From Symbiodinium natans (lineage: Eukaryota; Sar; Dinophyceae; Suessiales; Symbiodiniaceae): 47,717 nt of DNA. Below are positions 22,801-35,837 of the stretch, one piece after another. The notes beneath the pieces are model-generated. The model ran no database searches, was not told where the DNA came from, and saw only the letters and a program-made list of their open reading frames with translations. The position numbers and the translations under genes were made by a program. The stretch spans positions 207,832 to 255,548 of the forward strand of contig CAJNDS010000016.1 of NCBI GenBank assembly GCA_905221605.1, in the 5' to 3' direction. Position 1 is the stretch's first letter. The number at the start of each line of letters is the position of its first letter.

Positions 22801-25800
22801 CGCCAAGTAAGATTCTCAAATCCACAACCCCGGCTCAACCGGAAAGCATCCTGGGGCCAAGAGTTGCGGGGTTGGATTTGGGACCTTGGCTTCAAGACGT
22901 GTATTTAAGGCGGTTCTGCGGGTGGTCGTTTGGACCGACGATCTGCGTGGGCGGCGCCTAGAAGCCCCTCGACTTTGGGGATGAAATGGAAAACAAAGGG
23001 CCATCTGCAATCAGGCCTGAATGGCCAAGCGCCTGTCGCTGTGCATCCGCCCACTCCTGGAACATCACTCTTCAGCCTTCCCGCCCTAAACCCAGACCCT
23101 AACGAATCCTACACCCTAAGCATTGAAGATATTTTTTCCAGGGTTAAGGGTTTACCGGGTTTGGGGCTGCTTGAAGGTTCATGGGAACTCAGAAAAACTA
23201 GGGCTTTGGATGCTCTAATAGCGATACTGAAGAATGCAGTTACCCGTGAACCATTACACCCTGACGTTCGAGGCTTGTTGGGGTTACGGCTTCTGCTCTA
23301 TGCGGGCCGCCCATGGGGTTCAGAGATTTCACACGTTTTCACCTTCCGTTCCGGGATGTCAAGAGGCAGTGTAACCGACATAAGGAGCAGCGCACCCGGG
23401 CAGTTGTTTATGCAACGAGTCCTGCGCGGTTCTGTTGAATTGGTGCAGTACTGCCAACCTACAGGGGGATCCTTAGCGTCGAAGCCCCCGCCGAAGACCT
23501 CCTTGCCAGGCTACTACAACAAAGCCGAGAATGTGGCCGCAGAGGATTCGCCGGCCTGTTCAGCCGACTACCGGTCCGGCGTTTCAAGGTTCAAAGTTCT
23601 GGTAGCCAGTCAGGGGGATGAAGGGTGTCGGGAATGCCTTCTGTCATGCGTCTCGCCTACAATGTGCGAACTCGAGACCAGCTAGTTGGACTGGAGAGTG
23701 GGTAAGGCTCAGGTGGGATGCCATCAGTGCTCATGTCAGTCTCAAAGAGGGGGCCCTTCTGAATATCGGGGGGGGAGAGTCGATACTGTTGAAGCTTTCA
23801 GAGCCGGCGCCTCAAACAGTCTCGGGCATCATCCTGCTTGAGGTGGGGACCCTGAACACGGCTGTCATACATTTTGCGGTCAAATCGTCGCTGAATGACG
23901 TCTTTGTCGTGACGATCACCTCATGATGCTTGCACGTGCCCGTGATAAGGCGAACAAAGGAACGGCCCTAAACCCTAGCCATGTTGGAGCACATCATTCA
24001 GGTCCTGCTAGCCTATAAAACTAAACACGGCCCTGCATCCTAGCACGGGGTCCTTGTACAAGCACCCCAAGAATCGAGGGGGTTGGGAGCAGCTGCGCTC
24101 AAGCTTCTTACCTGCCTATCGTCCGCCAGATCTGCGAAGACTTCATCTGGTACCAGGGCACACAGGCCGCCTCTGCCCTTTGCTTGGGGCTTTGGGATGT
24201 TAGCCCACCGAAAATTCAATGTGGAGAGTGACATGCCTGTGCCCCATAGCTGCCTTACAGGTGTTCCACCCAAACCCGAAGCCTTAAACCCTCCTATGTG
24301 CCTAGACCCAAGGTAGAAGTGTTGATACCTCGATGCATGGGACCTGGACACTATGACTCCTCCGATGTCTGAACAAGAGAGGGCGCGAGAGTGAGGCGGG
24401 AGGGAGGGAGAGAGGGAGAGACAGAGGAGAGTATCCAAGTGAAGGTATTCAATCCCGCGCCTGACCCTGCACCATAGACCCTGACCCTGGCCAAGAGCTT
24501 GCTACCCTGACTTAGAGTTTTAGGGTTTTGGGTTTATCACACCTCTAAGCCGAGGCCTAAACCCTCTGCTTCCCTTCCACCCTCCTCATCTTACCTCCAA
24601 GGATGAAACCCTCAGCTAAGCCCCAAAACCCTAAACCCTACACCCTTTTGCTTCGCAGTTGGGCGTTCGCATGGGTGGAGTCCTGCGCTGAGCGTGTGTG
24701 GGCGGGTAATTCGGCGTCCTCAGCTTAAATCACAGCCCAAGGCCTCTGAATTGCGGAATATATTTCAATTAAACGACACAGCTTGGGGTTGGGTTTAGGA
24801 ACCTTATATAGCCCAAGAGAAGATCCAGGGGACTAGACATGAAACTACGGAGGGTCCTGGTTGCAGAGTTTACGGTCGGTACTTCAATTGTGTTGAGCGC
24901 AGCAGCTCTCAACGCCCTTTGTCAGCTGCGCACCTCTTCATGCTCCGGCACACGTCTGGTATGGCTTGGGGTAGAGAGCCATCGCGGAGTAGCTGATGTA
25001 CATTGACGGATGTCTTGCACTTACTAGCTGTTACTAACTAACCCGCCTTTCTAAGGGGTTGATGTAGACATGCACAAGGTTGTGGCCGTCATGGTCATCA
25101 ACAACATCTTGCTGGTGCTGTTCGCGTGCCCTGCACATGCTTCAAAACCCTGAAGCCCTGAACCCTAAGCTACTAATTTCTTAAGAACCCCTAAAAGAAA
25201 AAGAAAATGGCACATTCTTCTCTAGGGATTAGTTTCTTTATTTTCTGGCGTTTTAAAGCAACTAGAAGCAACCCTAAACTCCACCTTTACAGCGCCCACG
25301 CCCCTAAAGGCTTAGTCGGTCCTTTAGTCGGTCTTTGGGCTAAGTTTTGACAAAGCTTGGACCCAGAATCTGCGCTAGCTGCGATTGCAGATCCCTCTAA
25401 ACCCAAAGCCCTAAATGCCCTTGGTGCACCGAGTATTCACGGGTCCCAGCTTGCTGGGCAAGATTGAGTTCGATATCAGCCCTATATCTCCTTCAACCCT
25501 AAACCCTAAAACCCTAAACCCTAAACCCTAAACTTCGCCCCCTCCCCCAGGTACTTTGACAGCCTGGGTCGGTACCAGACTGCCACGGACCTGGCGGCTT
25601 CGCAAGTGTCGCGGCTCCCAGATGCTGCAGTCCCTTCCCGGGTTCAGGGATCAGGGTTCAGGGTTTAGGGTTTAGGGTTTAGGTTTCAGGGTTCAGGGTT
25701 TAGGGTTCAGGGTTTAGGGTTTAGGGTTCAGGGTTCAGGGTTTAGGGTTTAGGGTTTAGGGTTTAGGGTTAGGGTTTAGGGTTTAGTGATGTTTAGGGTT

Positions 25801-28800
25801 TAGGGTCAGGGTTTAGGGTTTCAGGAGCTGCTAACAAAGGGGTGAGTTCTTGTTAAAGCTGTCGGGTTCAGGCATCGAAGCATTTACAAGTTTTCTGGCG
25901 GCTTTTAGGGCGCGCTGGTGCAAGCAGCTGCTCTGAGGTCAAAGATCTTGTTTTCCGAATAAGAACTCAAAGCCTATATATTATATTGGTTGGTGGTCTT
26001 TAAGCAGGGCTTCTGTTTTGTAGGGGGTTCTGGTTAGGGTATCTAGGGGCTATGTTAAGGTATAAGGGTGACAGATGAAGAGGCCACCGGCCTTTTTGGA
26101 GCAGAGGCGCCAAAGGCACAGGCACCAAGCCCCAACAACTGACCCATAAACCCTACACCCCCAAACCCTCAGCCCCTGCGTCCTAAACCTTAGAACTCCA
26201 AACCTCCAAGCCCCCGATTTACTATAGTCCCCTGAACCCTAACTCCACCCTCAGCCGCTAAAAACCTCGGTAGGCCCTGGGGACATTGGTGTCTTTTCCC
26301 CTTACTTGGGTTGAAAAGGATCATAGTCAGGAGCATGTTTCAAAGGGTGTTCGGGGCCACCCTAGAAGCCCTAAACCCTAAGCCCTAAACCCTAAACCCT
26401 AAACTCTAAACCCTAAACCCTAAACCCTAAACCCTAAACCCTAAACCCTGAGGTTCAACCTCTTCCTTGCCACCTTGGTGAACACCGCCATCGTGTACAA
26501 CTTGGTACCGGCCTCGGGGCTTTCTGGTGTCAGAACCTCTATGAGGGTTTCCGAGTTTCGGGGGCACCTGGTACCTAATTTGGGGTCCTTATTGTAAGGA
26601 ACTCCTGCTATTTGGGGGTCTATTTCAGGGGTCCCTCATTTTCGTAAGCCCCTATATGGGGGTTTGCGAACATAGGGGGTTGCACTTTTTTTTAGTGTTT
26701 TTTTTTAAGGGGGGGGGGGCGGGGGTTCCCATAATCACGATTACAGTAGTTGGGGGTATGTCAGGGGTACCCCGTATTCTCGGAAATGCCCATATAAGCC
26801 CTAGATGTGTGACCATCTTAGATACGGCGCTCCCCCCTCTGCAGTCAAACCCGGATTTTGTGCCTTCTTTGAGCAGCCCAAGTTGTCTTTACAGCGGACC
26901 CCCTCCAGGCACCCCCAAACAGCCGGTGGATCCCGTTTAGGCTGGTAGGCTAGCTTTTGTAGAGGACCACCATCCAGCACAAGATCCCACATAGCTGCTT
27001 TATGGGTTTAGAGGCCAAGCCCTGTCAAATTCAGACCTGGGCTACTCAAAAACCGTGAGCCTTCGGCCTCTAAGTCTCAGGCCTCAAGCGCACCAATCCA
27101 GGGCGCTCACTCAGACCCCCTAAACCCGAAACCCTAAACCCTAAACCCTAAACCCTGAACCCTAAACCCTAAACCCTGAGAGCGTGCTTCATGCCCTAAA
27201 CCCCTCGGCCCCAGACCGTACATTCAAGGGTTTTGGGGGGCGTCATCAACAGGGGCAGCCCATGAAGGGCTCAGCAGTACCTGGTCATGGGGGCTGGCAC
27301 AGGCTTTCTTTTCTTGGACAAGATGATATTTGCATTGCTTTTGTCATCTCACAAGTAGACTAGAGAAGACTGGGAACAATCTATGCGGATGTCAGCAACG
27401 CAAGGGCGCGCACGGCCCGGCTCCGAGGTCCTAAGCCATCGGAACCAAATCCTAAACCCTGTAAGCCCTAAACCCCTCAACTCGAGAACGCCCAGATTGG
27501 AATCAACTTCTACACGAGCAACGACTCAGTTTTCGGAGCGCTGGGGGCTCGGTGCAGCGCAGTCAGCACGTGCTTCGAGCGGCAGCCCCAAATCTTCACA
27601 CCCTTATAAGTCCGAGCTGAAGCCTATATGATCCATCCATCCTCTTTCCCTAAACCCCGAAGCTCTGAGCCTTTTCAGGCCCTAGGAGTTTTTCATTCAC
27701 GGCGCCTCGGACTCTCTTCTAAGCAGGGGCTGCTTGTCTTGTGAGAAAGAGCACAAGAAAGCGAGAGAGAGAGAGAGGCAGAGAGAGAAAGAGCATGAGT
27801 GTGTGAGTGTGTGTGTGTGTGAGTGCGTGTGCTGGGGGTGGGGGGGGGGACCCTAAACCCTGAACCCCAGACCCTACAAATCCTGGAGTTACACACAGCA
27901 AAGTTTGCGGTTGCGAGTTAAGGATGCACAGGGTCTAGGGCTTAGGGTTTAGGAATTTGAGTCAGGAGTTGTATTACTTGATGCATCGGTTTGGCCTCAG
28001 GTAGCCGAGCGCCTTGATGACTGCAAAAACTGCGTTATAGTCCCAGCAAAGTACACCTAGCAAGACCCTAAACCCTAAACCCTAAACCAGCACACTATAC
28101 CTCCACAAATGCATGTCGAGGCAAGGCCCAGAGCGTACTTGGAGGTTCATGGGTAGTTCTAAGTAGGGTTCTAATTCGGACAACATACTTATAGCCTTAC
28201 TTAGGGTACTTCTAACCCCACTGATAAACCCTAAACCCTCACCCCTAAACCCTAAACCCTGAAACCCTCAGAGTTCAAGTTTGGAGCCATGGGCTCAGGC
28301 TGAAGTTCGGGCAGGGCCCTCACGACGACTTGAACCCGAACTGGCCAGAAGCCAAGCGAAGGTTTGGAGCCGCATCGTTCAGGGTTTAGGGTTTAGGGTT
28401 TAGGGTTCAGGGTTCAGGGTTTAGGGTTTAGGGTTTAGGGTTTAGGGTTCAGGGTTTAGGGTTTAGGGTTTAGGGTTTGGGGTTTAGGGTTTAGGGTATA
28501 GACTTGACACTGCTTGTGAGAGTTTACAGGGCTTTGTAGGGGCTGTAGGGTTTGCAGCGCTTTAAGGGCTTAAAGGGCTTTAGGGGGGTGATAGAGTTGA
28601 CAGGCCGATATTTAGAGGATGGAGTTTACATGGTTTAGGCTGCGGGAAGCATCTGGCCCTAAATCCTCGAGCTCTATCTCTTGCAAACCTATAAATCCTC
28701 AACCCTCAGCCTGACAAATAGCCCTATCACTTGCTTGTACTTTAGGGGTCAGAATAATTACTAGTATTATTCCCTTAGGGTCACTACATAAATATACGAT

Positions 28801-31800
28801 AATGACCCATTAACCCCAAACCCTGTTGAAATCATTAAGGCCCCCACCTTACATCTACTTGATGGGTCCTTATGGGAATTGAAGCATATTCTGACAGGCA
28901 GCTCAGACGGCCTGGTATCCAAACCCACAACCCCAAGGCCCAAACACCCACAGTGGAGTTGCGCGAGTTTGTGTTTGAGGGCTTGCGCGGCTTGCGGTTC
29001 GTGTGTTTGTTCGGCTGCATCTTCGGAGCCCCATTGATGGAAAGTACTTCCACGTGATAAGCTCGACCACAGCGTGCACTTCGTAAGGGATGGTTGCTGT
29101 TGCTCCAGTCGCTCTTACCATACTTTTCACCTAAAATAACATTAGGCCCAAGCTGCAGATGTCAGTTGTAACCAGCTGCAGGGTATTGAGAGCCATGCCG
29201 CCGCACTCGTGTTCTAGATGCGCTCCCGGTATCAAGCGAAGCGTGATCGATCTCCTTTCTCCACTGTGCACTTGAGTTTTTGAGACTGGCTTCTCAAACA
29301 AGATACCCTAAAACCTTCAAGCCCCCCAGTCCCCCGCCCCAGTCCCTCACCCCAAGCCCCATACCCCGTGAGCTCGAAGATTGATACAGCCACCATCAAC
29401 ACCCAGGTTCATCACGATCGGAAACATGCTCGTGATCACGATCGTCTGCCAGGTCAGGAGGAATAGGTGTTCTTTTCTGGATCAGAGCCCCTAAGGCACA
29501 AACCCCAAACCCCATATATATGCTTCCTTCTAGGTTCCACATCCCAAGGGGAACGTGTCTTAAAATGATCCGGGCGCGCCGCCCCAACCTCCCACCCAGG
29601 TTACTGCAATCTTGTCTAATCAGGGTTTAGGGTTTACCTTCACTGGTTCTGTCCCCCCCAAAAAAAAACAAGCCAAAAACAACAACTTAACCCATGCATT
29701 TCTGAGCAAGAAGCCCTACACCGCCACCCTAAACCCGAAACCATTAACCCTTAACCCTTGACCCTTAACCCTTACCCTAAACCCTAAATCTAAACCCTAA
29801 ACCCTAAACCCAAAACCGCGGCGGAAGTAATGGGCCTTGGAGGCATCAAGCCAGATTGCCCGAGCATCTTGTAGCTCGCCAACCCTGTATTCTCGGGGTG
29901 GCCCGAATCATCCTAAACCCTAAACCCTAAACCCCTGAACCCTAAAACTGAACAGGCGGTTTAGGACTCAGAGTTGAGGGCTTGGGGTTGTCAATGATCA
30001 CCATCCTCCCCCCCGCACAGATTGCCTGCTCAGTGGCGTTGCCTGTGCTGTGGGTTTGGGACTGAGCTTTGGGTCGGCTGCCGGCCTTCGGCTTGAACAG
30101 CTTGGGGCTTCTTCAGGTGGGTTTAGGGTATTTTAGGGTTTAGGGTTTAGGCTTTAGGGTTTAGGGTTTAGGACTAGAGTTCAGGCTTTTGGGTTTGGTT
30201 TAGTGTTCAGGCGGGATTAGGTTTAGGGACACCGCAACCTTCAACTCTCTGGACCGCTAGACCTCGAAACATGATCTGAGGCCCGTGAAGACTTTTGTCA
30301 GTTGGCGTAGGCTTCGAGGAGTAGGTGCGACAAAATTCAACATCGCCTCCCGACAGCCCCACATCATAGAACTACCCATGGCCTGTGGCATCAACCGCGG
30401 GCACGGAGTATGCGTCAAGGTGAAAAGGCTGCAGAGTTTGTTTTAGCATTGTCCTAAACCCTAATAAACCTTACTTGGGTGTTCGGTGCTTGGATGTTCG
30501 GTGTTTAAATGGGGTTATCAGTAATCTAGTAATCTAGCTAGGTTATTACTACCTTAACTTAAGTAGGGTACTTATAGCCCGACTTATAACTACACATGAA
30601 CCTTCAAGTAAACCCTTAGATTCCTGCGTCTTGGCTGGGAGCTTGGATGTTTGCTCCTGAGGCTTGGTGGTGTCAGGGCGGCCTACACCGGTTCTCCTGA
30701 AACCCTAAAAGCCCTAAACCCAAGCCTGAAGTTTAGGGTTTAGGATTTAGGGTTTGGGGTTTAGAAGCCCATGAAACATGAGTGCTGGGCCCTAAACCCG
30801 AATGCACCGCGACGAGGTTTGGACGGTCGATCCGCTCCTGCGGTGGTTCTTCTGCAAAGGCCAGGTCAGGGTTTCCGAGTGCAGGGTGTACCTTACTCGG
30901 GTCCTTATCACAAGGGAAACCTACCGTATGGGAGTCTATGTTAGGTTTCCCCTTCATTTCGTAAACCCCCGACCAGGCCACAAGCTTTCTGAAGGTTTAG
31001 GGTTTCTGGGTCATTGTTGAAAATCATCTTGTATGTTTATGAAAACTTGAAACCCAACAAGGAACAAGAATGATCATATTTAATAGAAAGCCTAAACCCT
31101 AAACCCTATAAACCCTAAACAATGGTGCAGAGGCTGCAGGAATCCAAAGTCCAACGCCCAACATTGAACGAATGCGAGGCTCCTAAGTGGGATAGGGTTT
31201 CGTGGGTCTGGGGTAGCATTCAGCATGTGGACTTATGGGACTTAAGGGTTTTGGGGTGGATTTTGAGTCTTAGGGGTTTCTGGCTTAGATGCCATGTGAA
31301 AATTGTGCCGGGCTCGGGCGGGCGGAATACCACACCTGCCAACTCATCAACTCCAAACCCTCCAAGCGTAAACAGGTATCCGCTTCAAAGTTTGGGGCTT
31401 CACAGAGTTTCCACATGACTTAAGTCTTGTAAGCCCCGAACGCTCTGCCCGAAGCCCAAACCCCTAAGCTCCAAATCTCAGAGCAGGGCCTGTGTAGGCT
31501 AGCTTTGGCGGGGGATGCGCCACCATGCGCCCGCGTTCAGGGGAGGGTTGTGGGCTGAGGCTTAGCCATCCAGAACGAAATAGCACTGCCAAACGCCGCC
31601 AGACACTCATTCGCAAGAGCTGCTGAACGAGCCGCGGCCCTGGGGCCGTCATTGCTTGGAGCTTCATGGGCAGTGAGAGAGAAGTAGGGTTAGAAGTAGG
31701 GCAACTAACTGACTGTATCTAGTTAGAACCTTCTTCAACGTACTTGTAACCCTACTTATAACTGCCCATGAACCTTCAAGAAGGATCTTCCGGGATTGTC

Positions 31801-34800
31801 AGGGCTCATCTGTTGCAGTACGGGCTGGGGATGTCCCTTGGACCGTGAGGCAAAGGACGACCATAATTTTTTTTGGAGAAGTGTCCTGAAGTCTACGGTT
31901 GAAGGTACTATAGTAGCTACTGGAGGTTTGGCTGCCTTAGGCGAAGATGGTAGAGCTGGAAGACCTGCCTTTCAAGATGGAAACCTTAATAAGTCCCCAA
32001 CCGGGACGAGGTTCATGAGTTCAGGGTTTAAAAAGAAGGCAGGGTTTAAAAAAAGTAGGGTTTAAATAAAAGTAGGGTTTTCGGGCTGCATGGGGATCAC
32101 TACTTTAAGCGTTCGGGAGTCGAGCTTTCAACAGTGGGCTTAGGGCTGGGGACTCATTGCGTTTGCGGAAAGCCCAGAGAGTCGAGTCCCCACTTTTGTC
32201 AGGTATTGGTAGTTATATTTAGGGTAGTATACTAAGTAAGAATACGATAAATATAACCCTACTTCAAATTTCCCATGAACCTCCAGGTAGAACCATCGAA
32301 ATACCCAAGCTCCAGTAAGCCCACCCGCCCCCCCGCGCTGCCCCACGCAACCTCGAGACTGGACAGCCCCCCGTTTTGCACCATGTGCCGGTTCTTCATG
32401 CAGCAGTACACGGGAAGTCGATTCCTTTCCCCTAGTACCACGTGCGAACGCCTGCGAAGCCATTCAGACACAAGTGAGAGTTTTCATGATTATCAAGGTT
32501 GGGGCAGCCGTGCATAGGCTGTAACTACTCGTCCACCGAGGTACCACGTGCTCCCTGAGTGGACGCTATCGCTGCGCGTGGCAGAAACGCTTGTTGTGGT
32601 GCCTTGGCCCCATTCTGGTGGATTCTACTCCGTAGCACAGCCCACTATTTGAAATAGCGTGCTTCTCATACCTTTTATGTGAAAAGCATCGGGCTGATAA
32701 TTCCTTGGCGCGGCTTACACCTCAGTACCACGACATGGTCGCTGCTCGAAGTTTCGGGTACCCCAAATGATAGAGGCCGCCTGATAAAAGGGACCCCAAA
32801 AGGGCCATATTCCTTCTAGAGGAGGAACTGCATATCTAGTGAGAGCCGAAACCTAAACGCAGGAGTTCCGATTCGGAGCTCGTCTGGCACCTTAAAGGGG
32901 ACGCGCTGCAAGACATCCACCATACTGCAAACACGATTTGGGCTCTGGAGTTCAGGGTTTAGGGTTTAGTGTTTTAGGGTTTAGGGTTTAGGGTTTAAGG
33001 GATCCTTGAGAGGCTAGGGATGTAGGGCTGGGGCATGTTTAGGGTTGCAGGCGTGTGCTGAGTCATCCTGTGCTGGGTGTAGCTGCGAGTCTGGTCAAAG
33101 CCAGGAAGGAGAGCAGAAGAGCAGACGCAGCTCTTGGAATACTAAACTAAACCCTAAACCCTAAACCCGAAAACATCTTCGCCTTGATTTCACAAAAGAC
33201 TCAGCACTTCTGGAATCACGCATGGCCCAGGATCCTAAGAGCAGTTCCTTCCGCCCGCAAGGTCTTCTGCGTGCTGATGTACTCGACCGGCTTCCCTGTA
33301 CTGTACCTCTTCGGCGTGACTTGGCTTAAATGCTAAGGCGCCTACACCGCGAGCTATCCACCCAAACTATCCGAAGCATCTTTTCAATGTTCTCCCTAGG
33401 CCCTAGGCCCGAACCTTTCAAGACATAGGCCCGCAACTAAAACCAATGGCATTGTTTAGGCCTCAAAAGTGACGGCCGAACGTTTCGACTTGCTCTTTAA
33501 GGCCTCTACTCAAGTCGTGTTTGGGGTGCCAGCTGATACGGATTGAGCTAGAAGGCTTTCGTCAGCACACCCCCTGAAAGCTAAACCGCACAGTCAGCCG
33601 GATCCCTCAACCCTTAAACCCCAAACCCTCAAGCCAAGGATGCCCTTTGGGATGCTCCCCCTTATACTGTTAGTATAAGGGGGAACATCCCAAGACAGCC
33701 TATCAAAAGCTCAGCCACGAGCCTCCACATTGCAAAGCCGTGAAGGCTGCTGAAGGAGGGAGAGGGAGAGAGAGAGAGGAACGGGATGTTGGCCCGAAAC
33801 CCTAGACCCTAAACCCTAAAGACCTTAAAAGCCCCAAACCCTCAACCCCTAACCCCAACCTCCTGAGAAGTGACCCTGTATGCATATGGATAGTTCTCGA
33901 AAATAGGGTCCCTTTGGGGTTATTCATGTCTAAGGGTGCCGTACTATATAGGGGACCCAAGTAGCCCTTGAAGCCCCAAGCTCCAAAACGCTAAGACCCC
34001 CAGAACCCGCATCCTAAACCCTCAAACCTTTCTTAACCACCTGAAGAAAAGCTGAAACCCTGAAATCCTAGAACCCTAAAACCCTTAAAGCTAAAGCCGC
34101 TGAGGCGTTGTACTGCCTCCTCGCCTTCTGGGCTGACAAGTACGCCCTCCTCCGCGGTTCCAGGCCGGTGGAAAGTCCTGTGGCTTGGGGGCTTCAAAAT
34201 TTGGGTTTTTCTGGCTTGGGGGTTGGGGAGTTGGGGTTTAGGGTTTAAGAACTATGGTTTCTGGCTTTGGGGGGGTTAGGGTTTAGGTTTTTGGGTTTTA
34301 CAGCAGTGGGGCTCAGGCGGGGGTGCGAGGCTACGCAAAGCCGAAGGCACGAAGAACTTTTCAACGCAGGTGCACGTGGGGTTTACCTGTAACCCTGCCT
34401 TGCCTTAGCTTAGTAGCAACTTAGGGTTTAGGGTCCTCCGCCCTAAGCCCGAAACCCTAAAAAACCTTAGAGCTAAACGGAGTCCCAGGCAGTGTTTTGC
34501 GCCTTCGTCCAGGGTGAACCTTTGAAGTGGAAGGGGTTAGGGTTTAGGGTTTAGGGTTTAGGTTTTAGGATTAGGCAAAAACGGCTCACTTTGAGGGTTT
34601 AGGTCCTTTTAAGAAAAATTCCGCTGAACGCTTTGAAAGAGCCTTAGACCCCTCACTCCTAAGCCCTGAGCCCTGCAAACCCCGTGATCCTCAGCCCTTT
34701 TGACCCAAATGAGGGTTTCGAACATAGGGGACCCTAGAAATGACTCCAAAATAGTAGGATCCCCTTACTGGTAGAATAAGGGCCACAAGAAGGTACCCCC

Positions 34801-35366
34801 TAATGTCGGAAACCTCCAAGATCAGAGCAAAGCTTGTAGGAAGCCGCCCGGCTACACCAAGAGTGCCATCGCACCGAACTGAGTCGTTGATGCTGGGGCA
34901 GGGTTTAGGGTTAAGGGTTTAGGCTGTAGGGTTTTTTCGTCAGACGAGATTTTCGAGTTTGGGCTTTACAGTTTCGGAATGTAGATCGAGAAGAAGCCGT
35001 CACCCCTCAGGAACGGCCCTGGGCCCCTTATACCGGAGCCTAAAACAATGATCACCATGATCACCCTACATTCCCTACATAAGTACAGGATCACCCACCC
35101 AAGATACACAGTCCAATTTGAGATGCCTCGATAATATGAAGCCCAAGCGAGGGTTCGGTTCTCATTAGGGCCACTGGCATTCTCGGGGTTCAGTTCTAAG
35201 GTTTTGGCCTGTGCTTCAGCCATCATGTACTTGCTGCGAAGCTATTGAGGAAATAGGGTCTTGGGCTTTGTTCGTGGAACTATAACCGCTGCAGGACGCT
35301 CGTACAATGCATGGCCACTAGCTGCAATTGCTAGGGAGGGCCTGGCCCCACGCGAACATGAGTACG

Positions 35367-35405
<39 letters not shown>

Positions 35406-35434
35406 ACAGCAGCAGCAACAACGACAACAACAGC

Positions 35435-35508
<74 letters not shown>

Positions 35509-35708
35509 CGACAACAACGACAACAACGACAACAACGACAACAACGACAACAACGACAACAACGACCACAACGACAACAACGACATCAACGACAACAACG
35601 ACAACAACGACAACAGCGACAACAACGACAACAACGACAACAACGACAACAACGACAACAACGACAACAACGACAACAACGACAACAACGACAACAACGA
35701 CAACAACG

Positions 35709-35799
<91 letters not shown>

Positions 35800-35805
35800 C
35801 GACAC

Positions 35806-35837
<32 letters not shown>

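Noticed and set aside
30054-30130. Extra exon LGASS before GTGGGTTTAGGG
   Set aside because: It would shift the phase between exons 30021 and 30357, which fit directly.
34489-34513. Exon AVFCAFVQ
   Set aside because: Good reading and splice sites, but its 1-base end breaks the phase between exons 34307 and 36382, which join directly and match the family.
34966-35226. Minus-strand membrane-protein ORF (86 codons)
   Set aside because: It has a hydrophobic stretch, but no initiation context, no family match, and + frames are open over the same bases.
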